From assembly GCA_004564215.1 (NCBI GenBank), contig CP024846.1, forward strand, positions 620,001 to 684,000: a DNA stretch of 64,000 bases, given 5' to 3'. This stretch comes from Beijerinckiaceae bacterium. GTDB lineage: Bacteria; Pseudomonadota; Alphaproteobacteria; Rhizobiales; Beijerinckiaceae. A model generated the notes under the pieces. It made no database searches. It saw only the letters and a list, made by a program, of their open reading frames with translations, and was not told where the DNA came from. The stretch's first letter is position 1. The number at the start of each line of letters is the position of its first letter. The position numbers were made by a program, and so were the translations under genes. Shown here in pieces: positions 1-9,146 of this stretch.

Positions 1-664
1 ATTGCCCCGCCCCTTTGATCCTCGCGCCCATCTTGATGAGGCAATCGGCGAGATCGACGATCTCCGGTTCGCGCGCGGCATTGACAAGGAGCGTATGGCC
101 CTTGGCCAGCGAAGCGGCCATGAGCGCGGTATGCGTGCCGCCGACCGTCACCTTGGGGAAATGGATCTCGGCGCCGGACAGGCCCTTGGGCGCCTTGGCA
201 TGAACATAACCGGCCTCGATCTCGACGCTGGCGCCGAGCTTTTCGAGGACCATGATCAAAAGATCGACCGGCCGCGTGCCGATCGCGCAGCCGCCCGGCA
301 AGGAAACCTTGGCCTCCCCCATCCGTGCGAGCAACGGGGCGATGACCCAAAAACTCGCCCGCATCCGGGAGACAAGCTCATAAGGGGCCAGAATATCGAC
401 GATCTGGCGGGCGCTGAGGTGGATGGCCCGGCTCGCATGGGCGGGCGCGCCCGGACGGCGGCCATCGACCGAATGATCGACGCCATGATGGCCGAGGATG
501 CGCAACAGCATCGCCACATCCGCGAGATTGGGGATGTTTTCAAGCGTCAGAGTCTCGGTGGTCAGAAGCGAGGCGATCATCAGCGGCAGCGCCGCGTTTT
601 TGGCGCCGGATATTCTGATGACGCCATTCAGTTTCTGACCGCCGACGATACGAATTCGATCCAA
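1..664 (-). CDS. murA: UDP-N-acetylglucosamine 1-carboxyvinyltransferase, 5' part
   Basis: First committed step of peptidoglycan synthesis in the cytoplasm: transfers enolpyruvate from PEP to UDP-GlcNAc. The gene reads leftward and leaves the window, so about 221 of the roughly 420 residues usual for the family are visible. A TTG start at 662-664 gives the typical N-terminus DRIRIVGGQKLNG, and no ATG lies in frame between it and the upstream stop. The SGAKNAALP motif puts Lys22 and Asn23 at the family's numbering, and the PEP-reactive cysteine is Cys126 in LPGGCAIGTRPVDL. A small basic protein gene lies 34 bp upstream on the same strand. Identity is firm; only the 3' half is unseen. Confidence 0.96.
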   Translation of the reverse strand, partial: MDRIRIVGGQKLNGVIRISGAKNAALPLMIASLLTTETLTLENIPNLADVAMLLRILGHHGVDHSVDGRRPGAPAHASRAIHLSARQIVDILAPYELVSRMRASFWVIAPLLARMGEAKVSLPGGCAIGTRPVDLLIMVLEKLGASVEIEAGYVHAKAPKGLSGAEIHFPKVTVGGTHTALMAASLAKGHTLLVNAAREPEIVDLADCLIKMGARIKGAGQ

Positions 665-698
665 TGAAGCCCCCGCTTTGTCCTATGAGCCCGGTTTT

Positions 699-929
699 CT
701 ATTTCCTGGCGACCCCGCCCTGCATGGTGCTCGCTTCGCCGTCGTCTCCCGCCTGCTTTCCCCGATCGAGCTTTTGCGCCTTCCGGCGTCGAAGATTGGC
801 CCGCAACGCCTCCGCCAAACGCGCGCGCTCGGCGGTTTTGCGCGAATCTGCGGCGCTTTGCGCTTCCGAATCTGTGGCCTTGGGCGCCGATCGATTATTA
901 TTGCCGGAAATGCTCATAATTTCCTTCAT
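699..929 (-). CDS. small basic hypothetical protein upstream of murA
   Basis: A 76-residue highly charged protein with no signal peptide or membrane segment. The N-terminal third is polar (Asn/Ser/Ala-rich). The middle carries an Arg/Lys/Ala helix with the core ARLAEALRANLRRRKAQK, a pattern I know from short uncharacterised Rhizobiales proteins that begin cell-wall operons. It sits 34 bp upstream of murA on the same strand and probably shares its transcript. The basic helix would suit nucleic acid or ribosome binding, but that is a guess. A chance reading frame is possible because the stretch is GC-rich; conservation of its position in related genomes would settle it. Confidence 0.55.
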   Translation of the reverse strand: MKEIMSISGNNNRSAPKATDSEAQSAADSRKTAERARLAEALRANLRRRKAQKLDRGKQAGDDGEASTMQGGVARK

Positions 930-1103
930 AAAGGCTTAGAAATTTGAGATGCTGCCGGCCGGGACCGGTTTTTGCTGCAACTCTAAGCACTTAGAAGTCT
1001 TGTAAAACGTCAAGACGGCCAAGACAAGGCAGCGTGCTTGCCTAAGCACGAGCGCTATGCCACATACGCCGGCGCCTCGAAGTTTCAAGCCGCTCAGGCC
1101 AGC

Positions 1104-1178
<75 letters not shown>

Positions 1179-1805
1179 TCTAGGTCGTTTTCAAATCGAG
1201 ACGATCTTCGATCCGGAAGTTTCGGACGCACTTGAGAGTGGGAGCGCGGCCGTGTCAGCTTTAATTTCCAGGTGATCTATTGATCCAGGCCAGCCGACGC
1301 GCTGAGACTGGCTGCGCGAGGCGAGAAGACCGAGGAAGCGATAAGCAAATTGTATCACATTAAATAGATAGAATGCTAATTGTACGCTATACGCCGACAT
1401 AAATCGACAGTGATTTTTTCTTGTTTTTATGGCCGCGTTGCCGGTATATGGAGCGGCCTCATTGGTTTCCCGCAGAGGCTCGCGACATCTCGCGTCCGCA
1501 GTCCTGATTATGTCGGGATCATGTCACAAATATTTTGATCAGCTGACATTTCAGCGCGATTCGCCGCGCTCGCGTTCTCCTTCCTCCTAGCCATTTCGAG
1601 AGTTATCCAACCTTATCCACAGGAACATTTGACACCCGCGCGGTTGTACTCTATTTGTTCTCTATATGATCCCGGAACATTCAGAGCCCAGAAAATAGCC
1701 CGCTATAATGCTCGCAAGACGCGAAAGCGGCAGAAATTGGGCGCTGATTTGACGGCAATGCGACCAAATGTCAGGTCGGACGCCGGCCCTGACGGAAACT
1801 CAACC
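1179..1805. other. intergenic stretch with two DnaA-box-like sites
   Basis: No convincing gene. The part from about 1320 to 1440 is AT-rich compared with its surroundings. A perfect DnaA box, TTATCCACA, lies at 1613-1621 and a near match, TTATCCAAC, at 1603-1611. Both are in the same orientation, 10 bp apart. The downstream reading frame stays open back to a TTG at 1629, so the 5' boundary of the radical SAM gene could lie inside this stretch. Confidence 0.4.
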
Positions 1806-3005
1806 ATGAGAGCACCGCAAAGCCAAGATCTATTCGCCGTTCCAAAAGCCTCGCGGCAAGCGGGTGCGAATCTATGGCGCGGCGCCGCAAAGCTCGGTTC
1901 GGCCGAGGCCGATCCGGCTCGCGGGGAGACCTCTTATGCAGGGCGGCAACGCCAGCGTGGCCGGGGCGCCCTGTCCAATGCGACCGGACGGTTCGAGCCC
2001 CTCGCCCGTTTGGCCGAGGATGACGGCTGGGATTTGCCCGACGAGCTGCCGCCGCTCGCGACCCAAATCACGCACGAACATGCCAAAAAGATTATCACCC
2101 GAAACGAATCGCCGGATATTTCCTTCGACCGGTCGATCAACCCCTATCGCGGCTGCGAACACGGCTGCGTCTATTGTTTCGCGCGGCCGACCCACGCCTT
2201 CCTCGGCTTGTCGCCGGGGCTGGATTTCGAGACGCGGCTCTTCTCCAAGCCCAATGCCGCAAGCCTGCTGGAGCGTGAATTGTCGGCGCCCGGCTATGAG
2301 CCCAAAACCATTGCGATAGGCACCAATACGGATCCCTATCAGCCGATCGAACGCAAAGAACGGGTCATGCGCCAGGTGCTCGAGGTGCTGGCGCGAACTC
2401 AACATCCGGTCGGTATCGTTACCAAATCGGCGCTGGTTTTGCGCGACCTCGATCTTCTCGCGCCCATGGCGGAAAAGGGCTTGGTGAAAGTGGCCCTGTC
2501 GGTCACAACGCTCGACCCTCGCCTTGCCCGCAAGATGGAACCGCGCGCCAGCACCCCGGCGCGGCGCCTGGATGCGATCCGGCGCTTGACGGAAGCGAAT
2601 ATTCCCGCCGTCGTCATGGTCGCTCCGATCATCCCTGGCCTCAATGACGCGGAGATCGAGGCGGTCCTCACCCGCGCCCATGCGATGGGGGCGCGCGAAG
2701 CCGGCTATGTCATGTTGCGGCTGCCGCTCGAAGTGCGCGACCTTTTCACCGAATGGCTCGCGGTACATTATCCGGACAAGCTCAAGCACGTCCTCGCCTT
2801 GATGCGAGGCGCGCGCGGCGGCAAGCTCTATGACGCAAGCTTTGGCGCACGGATGACCGGGTCCGGTCCCTACGCCTGGATGATTGGGCGCAGATTCGAG
2901 GCGGCCGCGGCGAGACTTGGTTTTGCAAAAACCAGATTGCCCTTGCGCACGGATTTGTTCGACCCTCCCCCGCGGCGCGGCAAACAATTGGAGTTGCTGT
3001 TTTAG
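1806..3005 (+). CDS. PA0069-like radical SAM protein (SPL-related)
   Basis: A radical SAM enzyme related to spore photoproduct lyase but of unknown reaction; many alphaproteobacteria carry one. With the ATG at 1806 it has 399 residues. The [4Fe-4S]-binding cysteines are 117, 121 and 124 in GCEHGCVYCFARPTHAF, spaced C-x3-C-x2-C and followed by the family's FARPTHA signature. The core starts at RGRGALSNATGRFEP. The C-terminus (DLFDPPPRRGKQLELLF) is also typical. The frame is open upstream to in-frame ATG 1758 and TTG 1629; the low-complexity N-terminus does not decide between them. It ends 54 bp before uvrC and may be cotranscribed, which hints at a link with nucleic acid maintenance but does not prove one. 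Confidence 0.85.
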   Translation: MRAPQSQDLFAVPKASRQAGANLWRGAAKLGSAEADPARGETSYAGRQRQRGRGALSNATGRFEPLARLAEDDGWDLPDELPPLATQITHEHAKKIITRNESPDISFDRSINPYRGCEHGCVYCFARPTHAFLGLSPGLDFETRLFSKPNAASLLERELSAPGYEPKTIAIGTNTDPYQPIERKERVMRQVLEVLARTQHPVGIVTKSALVLRDLDLLAPMAEKGLVKVALSVTTLDPRLARKMEPRASTPARRLDAIRRLTEANIPAVVMVAPIIPGLNDAEIEAVLTRAHAMGAREAGYVMLRLPLEVRDLFTEWLAVHYPDKLKHVLALMRGARGGKLYDASFGARMTGSGPYAWMIGRRFEAAAARLGFAKTRLPLRTDLFDPPPRRGKQLELLF

Positions 3006-3059
3006 AACTCGATCCGGCAAGCCTTTTCAGGCCCCGCCGGATCGCTTAGATCCGTAACC

Positions 3060-5132
3060 ATGTCACCCGTCCCAAAGGATCCCCCAAGCTCGCCCGAGCC
3101 CGAGCGCACCGCGCCTGGAGATACTCCCAAAGCGTTGATCCCCCCGCAAGATGGGGAGGACATCGACACCGCCGCTGATTTCGATCTCAACCTTGAGGAG
3201 GCGGAACTTCCGGCCTCGGTCCGCCATGGCGCGGCGGTCATCCGCCGGTTCTGGCAGCATGCTCCTGCCGGCCCCGGTGTCTATCGGATGATCGGGGCCG
3301 ACAATGAAGTTCTCTATGTCGGGAAGGCAAAAAGCGTCCGCAACCGGATCGCAAGCTACCTACGCCCGTCCGGCCATACCAATCGCATCGCCCGAATGAT
3401 CGCCCTGACGGCGTCCATGGTCTTCGTCTCGACCGAAACCGAGACCGAGGCGTTGCTCCTCGAAACCAATTACATCAAGCAGATGAAGCCGCGCTTCAAT
3501 GTGTTGATGCGCGACGACAAATCGTTTCCTTATATTCTTTTGACCGGCGACCATGCGGCGCCGCAAATCACCAAACATCGTGGGGCGCGCAACCAGAAAG
3601 GCGATTATTTCGGCCCGTTCGCGAGCGTCTGGGCCGTCAATCGAACCTTGAACGCTCTGCAGCGCGCGTTTCTCCTGCGGTCCTGTTCGGACAGTTATTA
3701 CGCCAACCGCACCCGGCCCTGTCTGCTCTTCCAGATCAAGCGGTGTTCGGCACCCTGCACCGGCGAGATCGATGAGGCGAGTTATGCCGAACTTGTGCGC
3801 GAGGCGCGCGCGTTCCTCTCGGGCAAGAGCCGCGCCGTCCGCGACCAGCTCGCGGCGGAAATGGCGCAGGCTGCGGAGATGATGGAGTTCGAACGCGCCG
3901 CGCGGCTGCGGGATAGGATTGCCGCGCTCTCCGCGATCCAGGGATCTCAGGGCGTCAATCCAAAGACTGTCGAAGAGGCCGATGTCTTTGCCATCGTCGA
4001 ACAAGCCGGACAGTTTTGCGTCGAGGTGTTTTTCTTCCGGACCTTTCAGAACTGGGGCAATCGCGCCTATTTCCCCCGCGCCGACAAGAGCCTCACGCCG
4101 GAAGAAGTGCTCGATTCCTTTTTGGCGCAATTTTACGCCGACATCCCGCCGCCACGTCTCATTCTGCTCTCCCATGCGATCGAAAATCGCGGGATCCTCG
4201 AACAGGCCCTATGCGAGCGGTTTGGGCGAAAAATCGAGATCGGCGTGCCTCAGCGGGGAGAAAAAAAGGAACTGGTCGAGCAGGCCCGGCAGAATGCGCG
4301 CGAGGCCTTGGGCCGGAAACTCTCCGAGACCGCCTCTCAAGAGAAGCTTCTAGCCGCTTTGGTTCAGCCTTTCGGCCTGTCCGGCGTGCCGCGACGGATC
4401 GAAGTCTATGACAATTCGCATGTGATGGGCACCAATGCGGTCGGGGCGATGGTCGTGGCGGGTCCGGCAGGGTTCATGAAAACGCATTACCGGACGTTCA
4501 ACATAAAGGACAATGATCTCACCCCTGGCGATGATTACGGGATGATGCGGGAAGTTCTGCGGCGGCGGTTCGCGAGACTTGTCAAGGACGAGGCAGCCGG
4601 AACCGAAGGCTTGGGGGATTTGCCGGATGACCTGAACGGCGGCGAAACCGAAGACGATAGCGCGGCCAGCTTTCCGAACCGGCCCGATCTGATCCTGATC
4701 GACGGGGGCCAAGGACAATTCGATGCCGCGCGAAAAGTCTTGAGCGACCTCGGCGTCACCGGCGTGGCCGTCGCGGCAATCGCCAAAGGACCCGACCGCA
4801 ACGCCGGGCGGGAAAGCTTTTATGTCGACGGCAAGGAGCCGTTCAAGCTGTCGCCGCGCGATCCGGCGCTCTATTTTGTCCAGCGTCTGCGCGACGAGGC
4901 CCATCGTTTCGCAATCGGAACCCACCGGGCGCGCCGTAAAAAGGAGTTCACAAAAAGCCCTTTGGACGAGATTCAAGGGATCGGGCCGGCCCGGAAACGG
5001 GCGCTCTTGCACGCCTTTGGCACGGCCAAGGCCATTTCGCGGGCGACCTTGTCCGATTTCGAGAAAGTCCCGGGCATAAACGCTGCCACTGCGCGACTCG
5101 TCTATGATTTTTTTCACGAACGTGGCAGATAA
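3060..5132 (+). CDS. uvrC: excinuclease ABC subunit C
   Basis: The nuclease subunit of UvrABC nucleotide excision repair, cutting the damaged strand on both sides of the lesion. The 690 residues include a polar extension of about 60 residues, the GIY-YIG nuclease domain (GPGVYRMIG ... VLYVGKAK, residues 70-92), a Cys-containing middle region ([15 protein letters not shown]), the UVR motif for UvrB contact ([12 protein letters not shown], about 278-289), the RNase H-like 5' nuclease domain ([13 protein letters not shown] and [10 protein letters not shown]) and a C-terminal helix-hairpin-helix pair ([26 protein letters not shown]). An acidic insert around residue 520 ([11 protein letters not shown]) makes it longer than the E. 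coli protein. It is followed by pgsA, moaD and moaE in an order common in Rhizobiales. Confidence 0.98.
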   Translation: MSPVPKDPPSSPEPERTAPGDTPKALIPPQDGEDIDTAADFDLNLEEAELPASVRHGAAVIRRFWQHAPAGPGVYRMIGADNEVLYVGKAKSVRNRIASYLRPSGHTNRIARMIALTASMVFVSTETETEALLLETNYIKQMKPRFNVLMRDDKSFPYILLTGDHAAPQITKHRGARNQKGDYFGPFASVWAVNRTLNALQRAFLLRSCSDSYYANRTRPCLLFQIKRCSAPCTGEIDEASYAELVREARAFLSGKSRAVRDQLAAEMAQAAEMMEFERAARLRDRIAALSAIQGSQGVNPKTVEEADVFAIVEQAGQFCVEVFFFRTFQNWGNRAYFPRADKSLTPEEVLDSFLAQFYADIPPPRLILLSHAIENRGILEQALCERFGRKIEIGVPQRGEKKELVEQARQNAREALGRKLSETASQEKLLAALVQPFGLSGVPRRIEVYDNSHVMGTNAVGAMVVAGPAGFMKTHYRTFNIKDNDLTPGDDYGMMREVLRRRFARLVKDEAAGTEGLGDLPDDLNGGETEDDSAASFPNRPDLILIDGGQGQFDAARKVLSDLGVTGVAVAAIAKGPDRNAGRESFYVDGKEPFKLSPRDPALYFVQRLRDEAHRFAIGTHRARRKKEFTKSPLDEIQGIGPARKRALLHAFGTAKAISRATLSDFEKVPGINAATARLVYDFFHERGR

Positions 5133-5222
5133 TAGAATTATTATACGTCTTCGGCGCCGCCCCGCCTCTATGCCAGCGGGCTGGAATCTGCGACACCATC
5201 TCGGAAAGAGTGTTCCCCGACC

Positions 5223-5819
5223 ATGGCGATCACAACCGTATCGAGAAATCTGGGCGTGGCCTGGAACGTGCCTAATATCCTGACCTATGGGCGGGTGGCG
5301 GTTGTCCCGGTCGTCGTCGGCTGCCTTTTTTGGCCCGAAATCGACGGAATGCGCTGGATCGCGCTCGGTTTTTTCATTGCCGCCGCGATTACGGATTTTC
5401 TCGATGGGTATCTGGCGCGGGCCCTCTCGCAGCAGTCGAGCCTTGGCCAGATGCTCGACCCGATCGCGGACAAGCTGCTGGTTTCGGCCGTGCTGATGAT
5501 GCTTGTTGCGGACCATACAATCGCCAGCTATTCGCTTTCCGCCGCGATCATCATTCTGTGCCGGGAAATCCTGGTTTCCGGGCTCCGCGAGTTTCTGGCC
5601 GAGCTAAAGGTCTCGATCCCGGTGAGCAAAGTCGCGAAGTGGAAAACCACGCTGCAACTTGCCGCTCTTGGGTTTCTGATCGCCGGCCCCTCGGGCGATG
5701 AAATCATTCCGGGCGTGACCAAGGCCGGCTTGGTACTTCTGTGGCTGTCCGCCTTGCTCACGCTCTACACGGGCTGGGACTATTTGAAGGCCGGCCTGAA
5801 GGAAATGATCAACGAATGA
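5223..5819 (+). CDS. pgsA: CDP-diacylglycerol--glycerol-3-phosphate 3-phosphatidyltransferase
   Basis: An inner-membrane enzyme that makes phosphatidylglycerol phosphate from CDP-diacylglycerol and glycerol-3-phosphate, the committed step to phosphatidylglycerol and cardiolipin. The 198 residues match the family length. The CDP-alcohol phosphotransferase motif D-G-x2-A-R-x8-G-x3-D-x3-D is complete (DGYLARALSQQSSLGQMLD then PIAD). Several hydrophobic segments follow, and NVPNILTYGR at the N-terminus is the usual opening. It lies 90 bp after uvrC, and moaD begins 39 bp downstream, so one transcript is likely. Confidence 0.97.
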   Translation: MAITTVSRNLGVAWNVPNILTYGRVAVVPVVVGCLFWPEIDGMRWIALGFFIAAAITDFLDGYLARALSQQSSLGQMLDPIADKLLVSAVLMMLVADHTIASYSLSAAIIILCREILVSGLREFLAELKVSIPVSKVAKWKTTLQLAALGFLIAGPSGDEIIPGVTKAGLVLLWLSALLTLYTGWDYLKAGLKEMINE

Positions 5820-5858
5820 TTCGGTTTGATGTTTCATCAAACGCCCAAGAGTAAGCTT

Positions 5859-6110
5859 ATGAAAGCCCTTTATTTCGCCTGGGTGCGCGAACGCATCGGC
5901 AAAGCCGAAGAGGAAATCGCGCCGCCTGCCGGCATCAACACGGTCGCTGACCTCATGAACTGGTTGAGCGGCAAGGGCGAAAATTATGCCGCCGCCTTTG
6001 AAAACATGAAGACCCTTCGAGCCGCCCTCGACCACACGCATGTCAAGCATGACACGCCGATCGCAAACGCGCGGGAAATTGCCTTCTTCCCCCCGATGAC
6101 CGGAGGATGA
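5859..6110 (+). CDS. moaD: molybdopterin synthase sulfur carrier subunit
   Basis: The small ubiquitin-like subunit of molybdopterin synthase. It carries the sulfur, as a C-terminal thiocarboxylate, that MoaE inserts into precursor Z. The 83-residue protein from the ATG at 5859 begins MKALYFAWVRERIG and ends in the required Gly-Gly (FFPPMTGG). In-frame starts at 5826 and 5829 would add an atypical leader, so they were not chosen. It ends 4 bp before moaE, which together with the matched functions implies translational coupling. Confidence 0.96.
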   Translation: MKALYFAWVRERIGKAEEEIAPPAGINTVADLMNWLSGKGENYAAAFENMKTLRAALDHTHVKHDTPIANAREIAFFPPMTGG

Positions 6111-6114
6111 GGGC

Positions 6115-6579
6115 ATGAGCGCCCGGATCGTCGTGCGCGTTCAAAAGGAAATTTTCGATATCGAAGCGGAAGCGTCCGCCTTGACGCGAGGCCGCACCGA
6201 CATTGGCGCGCTGGTGACTTTTACCGGATTCTGCCGCGACGAAAATGGGGCGCTGACCGCGCTCGAGATCGAGCATTATCCCGGCATGGCGGAAGCGGAA
6301 ATCACCCGCGTCGTGAACGAGGCGACCGCGCGCTGGCCGCTGGAAGGTGTCGTGGCCCTCCATCGCTATGGGCTGATCCGACCGGGCGAGCCCATTGTTC
6401 TTGTGGCCACCGCGAGCCTGCATCGCGGCGAAGCTTTTTTGGCGGCATCTTTTCTCATGGATTTTCTGAAGACCGAAGCGCCGTTCTGGAAGAAGCAGCA
6501 TTTGGCGGATCAAACCTCCGGCGATTGGGTCGCGGCCAAAGCGCAGGACGATGCCGCCGCGCAAAAATGGCGGGTGTGA
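6115..6579 (+). CDS. moaE: molybdopterin synthase catalytic subunit
   Basis: The large subunit of molybdopterin synthase, converting cyclic pyranopterin monophosphate to molybdopterin with sulfur delivered by MoaD. The 154 residues fit the family. Visible hallmarks are GALVTFTGFCRDENG near residue 35, the loop around HRYGLIRPGEPIVLV, the RGEAF motif and the catalytic lysine region KTEAPFWKK. A GGAGG at 6102-6106 serves as ribosome binding site and lies inside the end of moaD. It closes the uvrC-pgsA-moaDE run; the sequence after it changes character. Confidence 0.97.
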   Translation: MSARIVVRVQKEIFDIEAEASALTRGRTDIGALVTFTGFCRDENGALTALEIEHYPGMAEAEITRVVNEATARWPLEGVVALHRYGLIRPGEPIVLVATASLHRGEAFLAASFLMDFLKTEAPFWKKQHLADQTSGDWVAAKAQDDAAAQKWRV

Positions 6580-7140
6580 GAGTTTTTATTAGGTGATTTG
6601 AATTTCAGCTTGCCGAGTTTTGGGCGCTAAGCTGGCGTTGCCACAACGACCGCTCAACCCCAAAAGCCGAATCCGGGGCCTTCAGAATTACAGAACAAAT
6701 ACCAGCAGCCAACACAGGTTGCAGTGGCTTGAGTCGGTAGGCTCGTTACGTCCACGCAGCCGGATGTTGGTCGTATTGTTCCGAACATCCTGGCACCACC
6801 GATGAGCTATCCGGGACCGAGCCTCCAAGTAGGTTTTGGCGTGCCGTGCCGCCTTGGTTTTCATTGAGCTCAAGCTTATGCCCCAAAACCGCCCGGTGAT
6901 TCGCGAATTGTCGAGCAAATGTTTTTAGTGCATATCTAGGTCGAATCACGTCTCGCCTCATACAAAAACTGTCTCACTATATAAATTCACCTTATATATC
7001 AGCACTTTATGATTAAGCTATATATACACCAACAAATCTATCTTAGACACAGACATACATTATAATACGCCGCCCTTGCAATTATTGGTTCTTCTGCCTA
7101 CATTCTTCGGCAATCGAGAACAAGCTGCGAGGTAGAAAAG
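6580..7140. other. AT-rich intergenic leader of the accessory cassette
   Basis: No gene that I can support; short open frames on both strands have no recognisable motif. From about 6930 to 7080 the sequence becomes markedly AT-rich (runs such as TATATATACACC), unlike the neighbouring core genes. A TATAAT hexamer at 7061-7066 could be a -10 box for the gene starting at 7141, although no good -35 stands at the usual distance. A GAGG ribosome binding site is at 7129-7132. The composition suggests imported DNA. Confidence 0.45.
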
Positions 7141-7728
7141 ATGCAAGTCGAGAGCAATGAAGAACTGTACTCGGTGTCCATTAAGGGCAACGGCATCACG
7201 ATTGAAAAGAGCGTCGCCTCCCATTTAGCCCGACAAATGATCAATATGATTTTGGGCGGCACAACCACGTATGGGTCTGTATCTCCGCAAGAACCGTTGG
7301 TATCCGGGAATCGCACTTCGGGGACTAGCACTGCTCCCCCCCCGGGCGGTGGTAGAACGTCGCTTCGAGAATTCCTTGACGAAAGCCAAGCAACCCGGAA
7401 CCCCGACAAAATCACCGCCATCGCCGAATATCTAATCGCACATGAAGGAACAGAATCTTTTACGCGAGATGACATCAAGGGGCGGTTTCGCACGGCTGGT
7501 GAGGCGGCTCCAGCCAATTTCCCGAGAGACTTCACATGGGCTGTCAAAAATGGGTGGATTGCGGAGGACCCCAAGTCGCCCGGCTCATTCTACGTCACGA
7601 AGAAAGGCCGCACCGCAATCGAGAACAAGTTCTCAGACGAAGTTAGGAAAGCGACAGCAAAGCCGAGCACCCGAAAGCGCTTGCGAAAGGCGGGAAGCAC
7701 GCCGTCTGCGGAGGATGATGCTAAATGA
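7141..7728 (+). CDS. unknown winged-helix-like protein, first gene of a two-gene cassette
   Basis: A 195-residue soluble protein. The N-terminal 45 residues form a small beta-rich unit (LYSVSIKGNGITIEKSVA). A low-complexity Ser/Thr/Pro/Gly linker follows, encoded in part by a run of eight C at 7336-7343. Residues from about 75 to 165 look like a winged-helix fold: SLREFLDESQ, then DKITAIAEYL, FTRDDIKGRFR and a wing ending GSFYVTKKGRTAIENKF. The C-terminal tail is Lys/Arg-rich. The stop overlaps the start of the next gene by 4 bp (ATGA), so the two products are probably made together. The role is unknown; DNA binding or sensing in a defence-like pair is inferred from the architecture and the AT-rich context. 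Confidence 0.75.
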   Translation: MQVESNEELYSVSIKGNGITIEKSVASHLARQMINMILGGTTTYGSVSPQEPLVSGNRTSGTSTAPPPGGGRTSLREFLDESQATRNPDKITAIAEYLIAHEGTESFTRDDIKGRFRTAGEAAPANFPRDFTWAVKNGWIAEDPKSPGSFYVTKKGRTAIENKFSDEVRKATAKPSTRKRLRKAGSTPSAEDDAK

Positions 7729-8474
7729 ACCAGAAATTACATTTGGCGCGATTCAGCGGAATTCGAGATTCCGCCCTTGTCGATCCGCATACCCTCTCCG
7801 ATGATCGGCTGAAGGTTCTCTGGGTGCTTGCCACAACCAAGGACGATCCGGAGCTGGCGTATATGACGCCAGCACAAATCGCAGACATCCTCTGCGACGG
7901 AGAGGGGATACACATGCCGCGCCAGCGGGCCGCTGGTATTCTCCAACAGGAAAGCGGGGCAGTCACGAGAAAACGCCATAAAGGTCGAAATTTATATAAG
8001 ATTATGAGACAGGGCGTTGAAGAACTCGCCCCCGCTTCGCTCTCCTCTACCTATGTCGATCCGGAGCAGGCACTGACCCAAATTCGGAGAATGGAAGAGA
8101 TTCTGGCCACGCTTAAGGGAGATCTAAAAGTCTGCGATCCCTACATAGAGAATAAAACAATCGACTTCCTGGCGGAATGCAGATCTTCGTCATCTATACG
8201 ACTCCTAACATCAAACGTATTAAAGGAATCAAAACTCCGGCGTGATCTGGCGGCATATGAAAAGGAGCACCCCAGTAAAATTGAGATCAAAATCTCACCG
8301 AACGGCATGCTGCATGATCGTTACATCCTTCATAAGGAAGGCATGCTGCTGTTAGGGACGAGTTTGAATGGCTTTGCGAAGAAACAGTCTTTTTTGGTTT
8401 CACTTGGCCCAGACATCAGAGCTGCCACGGAGATAGCATTTAACCGGGTGTGGGCCTCAGCGACAAAATTTTAA
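7725..8474 (+). CDS. PLD-like protein with N-terminal winged-helix region
   Basis: A 249-residue protein. The first 110 residues resemble a winged helix (DDRLKVLWVLATTK, MTPAQIADILCDGEG, then AVTRKRHKGRNLYKI as the wing). A connecting helix (YVDPEQALTQIRRMEEIL) leads to a C-terminal phospholipase D-like fold with KVCDPYIENKTIDFLAE, IRLLTSNV and the motif HDRYILHKEGMLLLGTSLNG. The HDR followed by G-T-S-L-N replaces the classical HxK(x)4D, a variant seen in PLD-family proteins of accessory regions. A single motif is present, so a dimer would be needed for a full active site. It overlaps the previous gene by 4 bp. A nuclease or nucleic-acid effector is plausible but not shown. Confidence 0.75.
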   Translation: MNQKLHLARFSGIRDSALVDPHTLSDDRLKVLWVLATTKDDPELAYMTPAQIADILCDGEGIHMPRQRAAGILQQESGAVTRKRHKGRNLYKIMRQGVEELAPASLSSTYVDPEQALTQIRRMEEILATLKGDLKVCDPYIENKTIDFLAECRSSSSIRLLTSNVLKESKLRRDLAAYEKEHPSKIEIKISPNGMLHDRYILHKEGMLLLGTSLNGFAKKQSFLVSLGPDIRAATEIAFNRVWASATKF

Positions 8475-8552
8475 TGGTCGGTATGACATGAACACGTAAC
8501 TTGTGGATCAGAAGGAAAGTGCTCCATCTGAGCAGTATTTTCTCGCGGTGGC

Positions 8553-9017
8553 TCAGCCTTTCTTCTCCCAGCGCCCATTGTCCCCCTGCTGCCAATAGGT
8601 CAGCGCAAAGCCCAAATCCTTCAACTTTTTCCATTGTTCCTGCGCCAGCAAAAGTTCCTCCTCATTGTTGCCGTCGAACAGAGCAATCGCACGGACATAA
8701 GCCGGGTCGGCCCCCGCGAGCGCCTTTGTCATATCCACCCCCTCGACAAACAGCCGGAGCGCGGCGCCATTGGGATTTTCGACATCCGTCGTCAGATAGA
8801 CCGGCTGGAGTTCGGCGTCGCCATCGCGCGCCCGTCCATGCGCGAGAAAGCTCGCATCCGAATAGGTCCAGAGCGACTGATCGAGCGCATCGAGCCGTTC
8901 GTCGCTGTTGGCCTGAACGACGACACGCCAGCCCTTTTCCAGCGATTTCTCGACGAGGTGGGGCAGGACGTTTTCAAGGGGTTGGCGCTGCAGATGGTAA
9001 AACCAGACCTCAGTCAT
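8553..9017 (-). CDS. holC: DNA polymerase III subunit chi
   Basis: An accessory subunit of the polymerase III clamp loader complex, linking it to single-strand binding protein through the psi subunit. The 154 residues fit the family. Typical features are the N-terminus TEVWFYHLQRQPLENVLP, the LPHLVEKSLEKGWRVVV helix-strand, the DALDQSLWTYSDASFLAHG segment and the PVYLTTDVENPNGAALRLFVEG core that follows. It is monocistronic and lies between the accessory cassette and the multicopper oxidase gene. In most Rhizobiales it neighbours pepA; that gene is not here. Confidence 0.95.
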   Translation of the reverse strand: MTEVWFYHLQRQPLENVLPHLVEKSLEKGWRVVVQANSDERLDALDQSLWTYSDASFLAHGRARDGDAELQPVYLTTDVENPNGAALRLFVEGVDMTKALAGADPAYVRAIALFDGNNEEELLLAQEQWKKLKDLGFALTYWQQGDNGRWEKKG

Positions 9018-9146
9018 TCAAAAACCCGCTGTCCGTTCAGGCATGCTGGGAGGAGGAAAATACTACGCCCGCACCCCTCCCCTAATCTTTCACTTGCACC
9101 GGGCCCGCACAAGTAAGATCCTCCGCCTCGACAGCCGGGGATTCAC

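Noticed and set aside
2..667. Open frame of 221 codons on the plus strand
   Set aside because: It is the complement of murA, whose motifs (SGAKNAALP, LPGGCAIG) are on the minus strand.
1806..3005. Spore photoproduct lyase (splB) identity
   Set aside because: The radical SAM core is shared, but the FARPTHAF signature belongs to the PA0069-type family, and no spore genes are expected in this lineage.
1872..3020. Open frame of 382 codons on the minus strand
   Set aside because: It lies opposite the radical SAM gene, which has an intact cysteine motif; the antisense frame has no known domain.
6580..7140. Possible transposase remnant before the accessory cassette
   Set aside because: Short frames here lack DDE or other transposase motifs, and I found no terminal inverted repeats.
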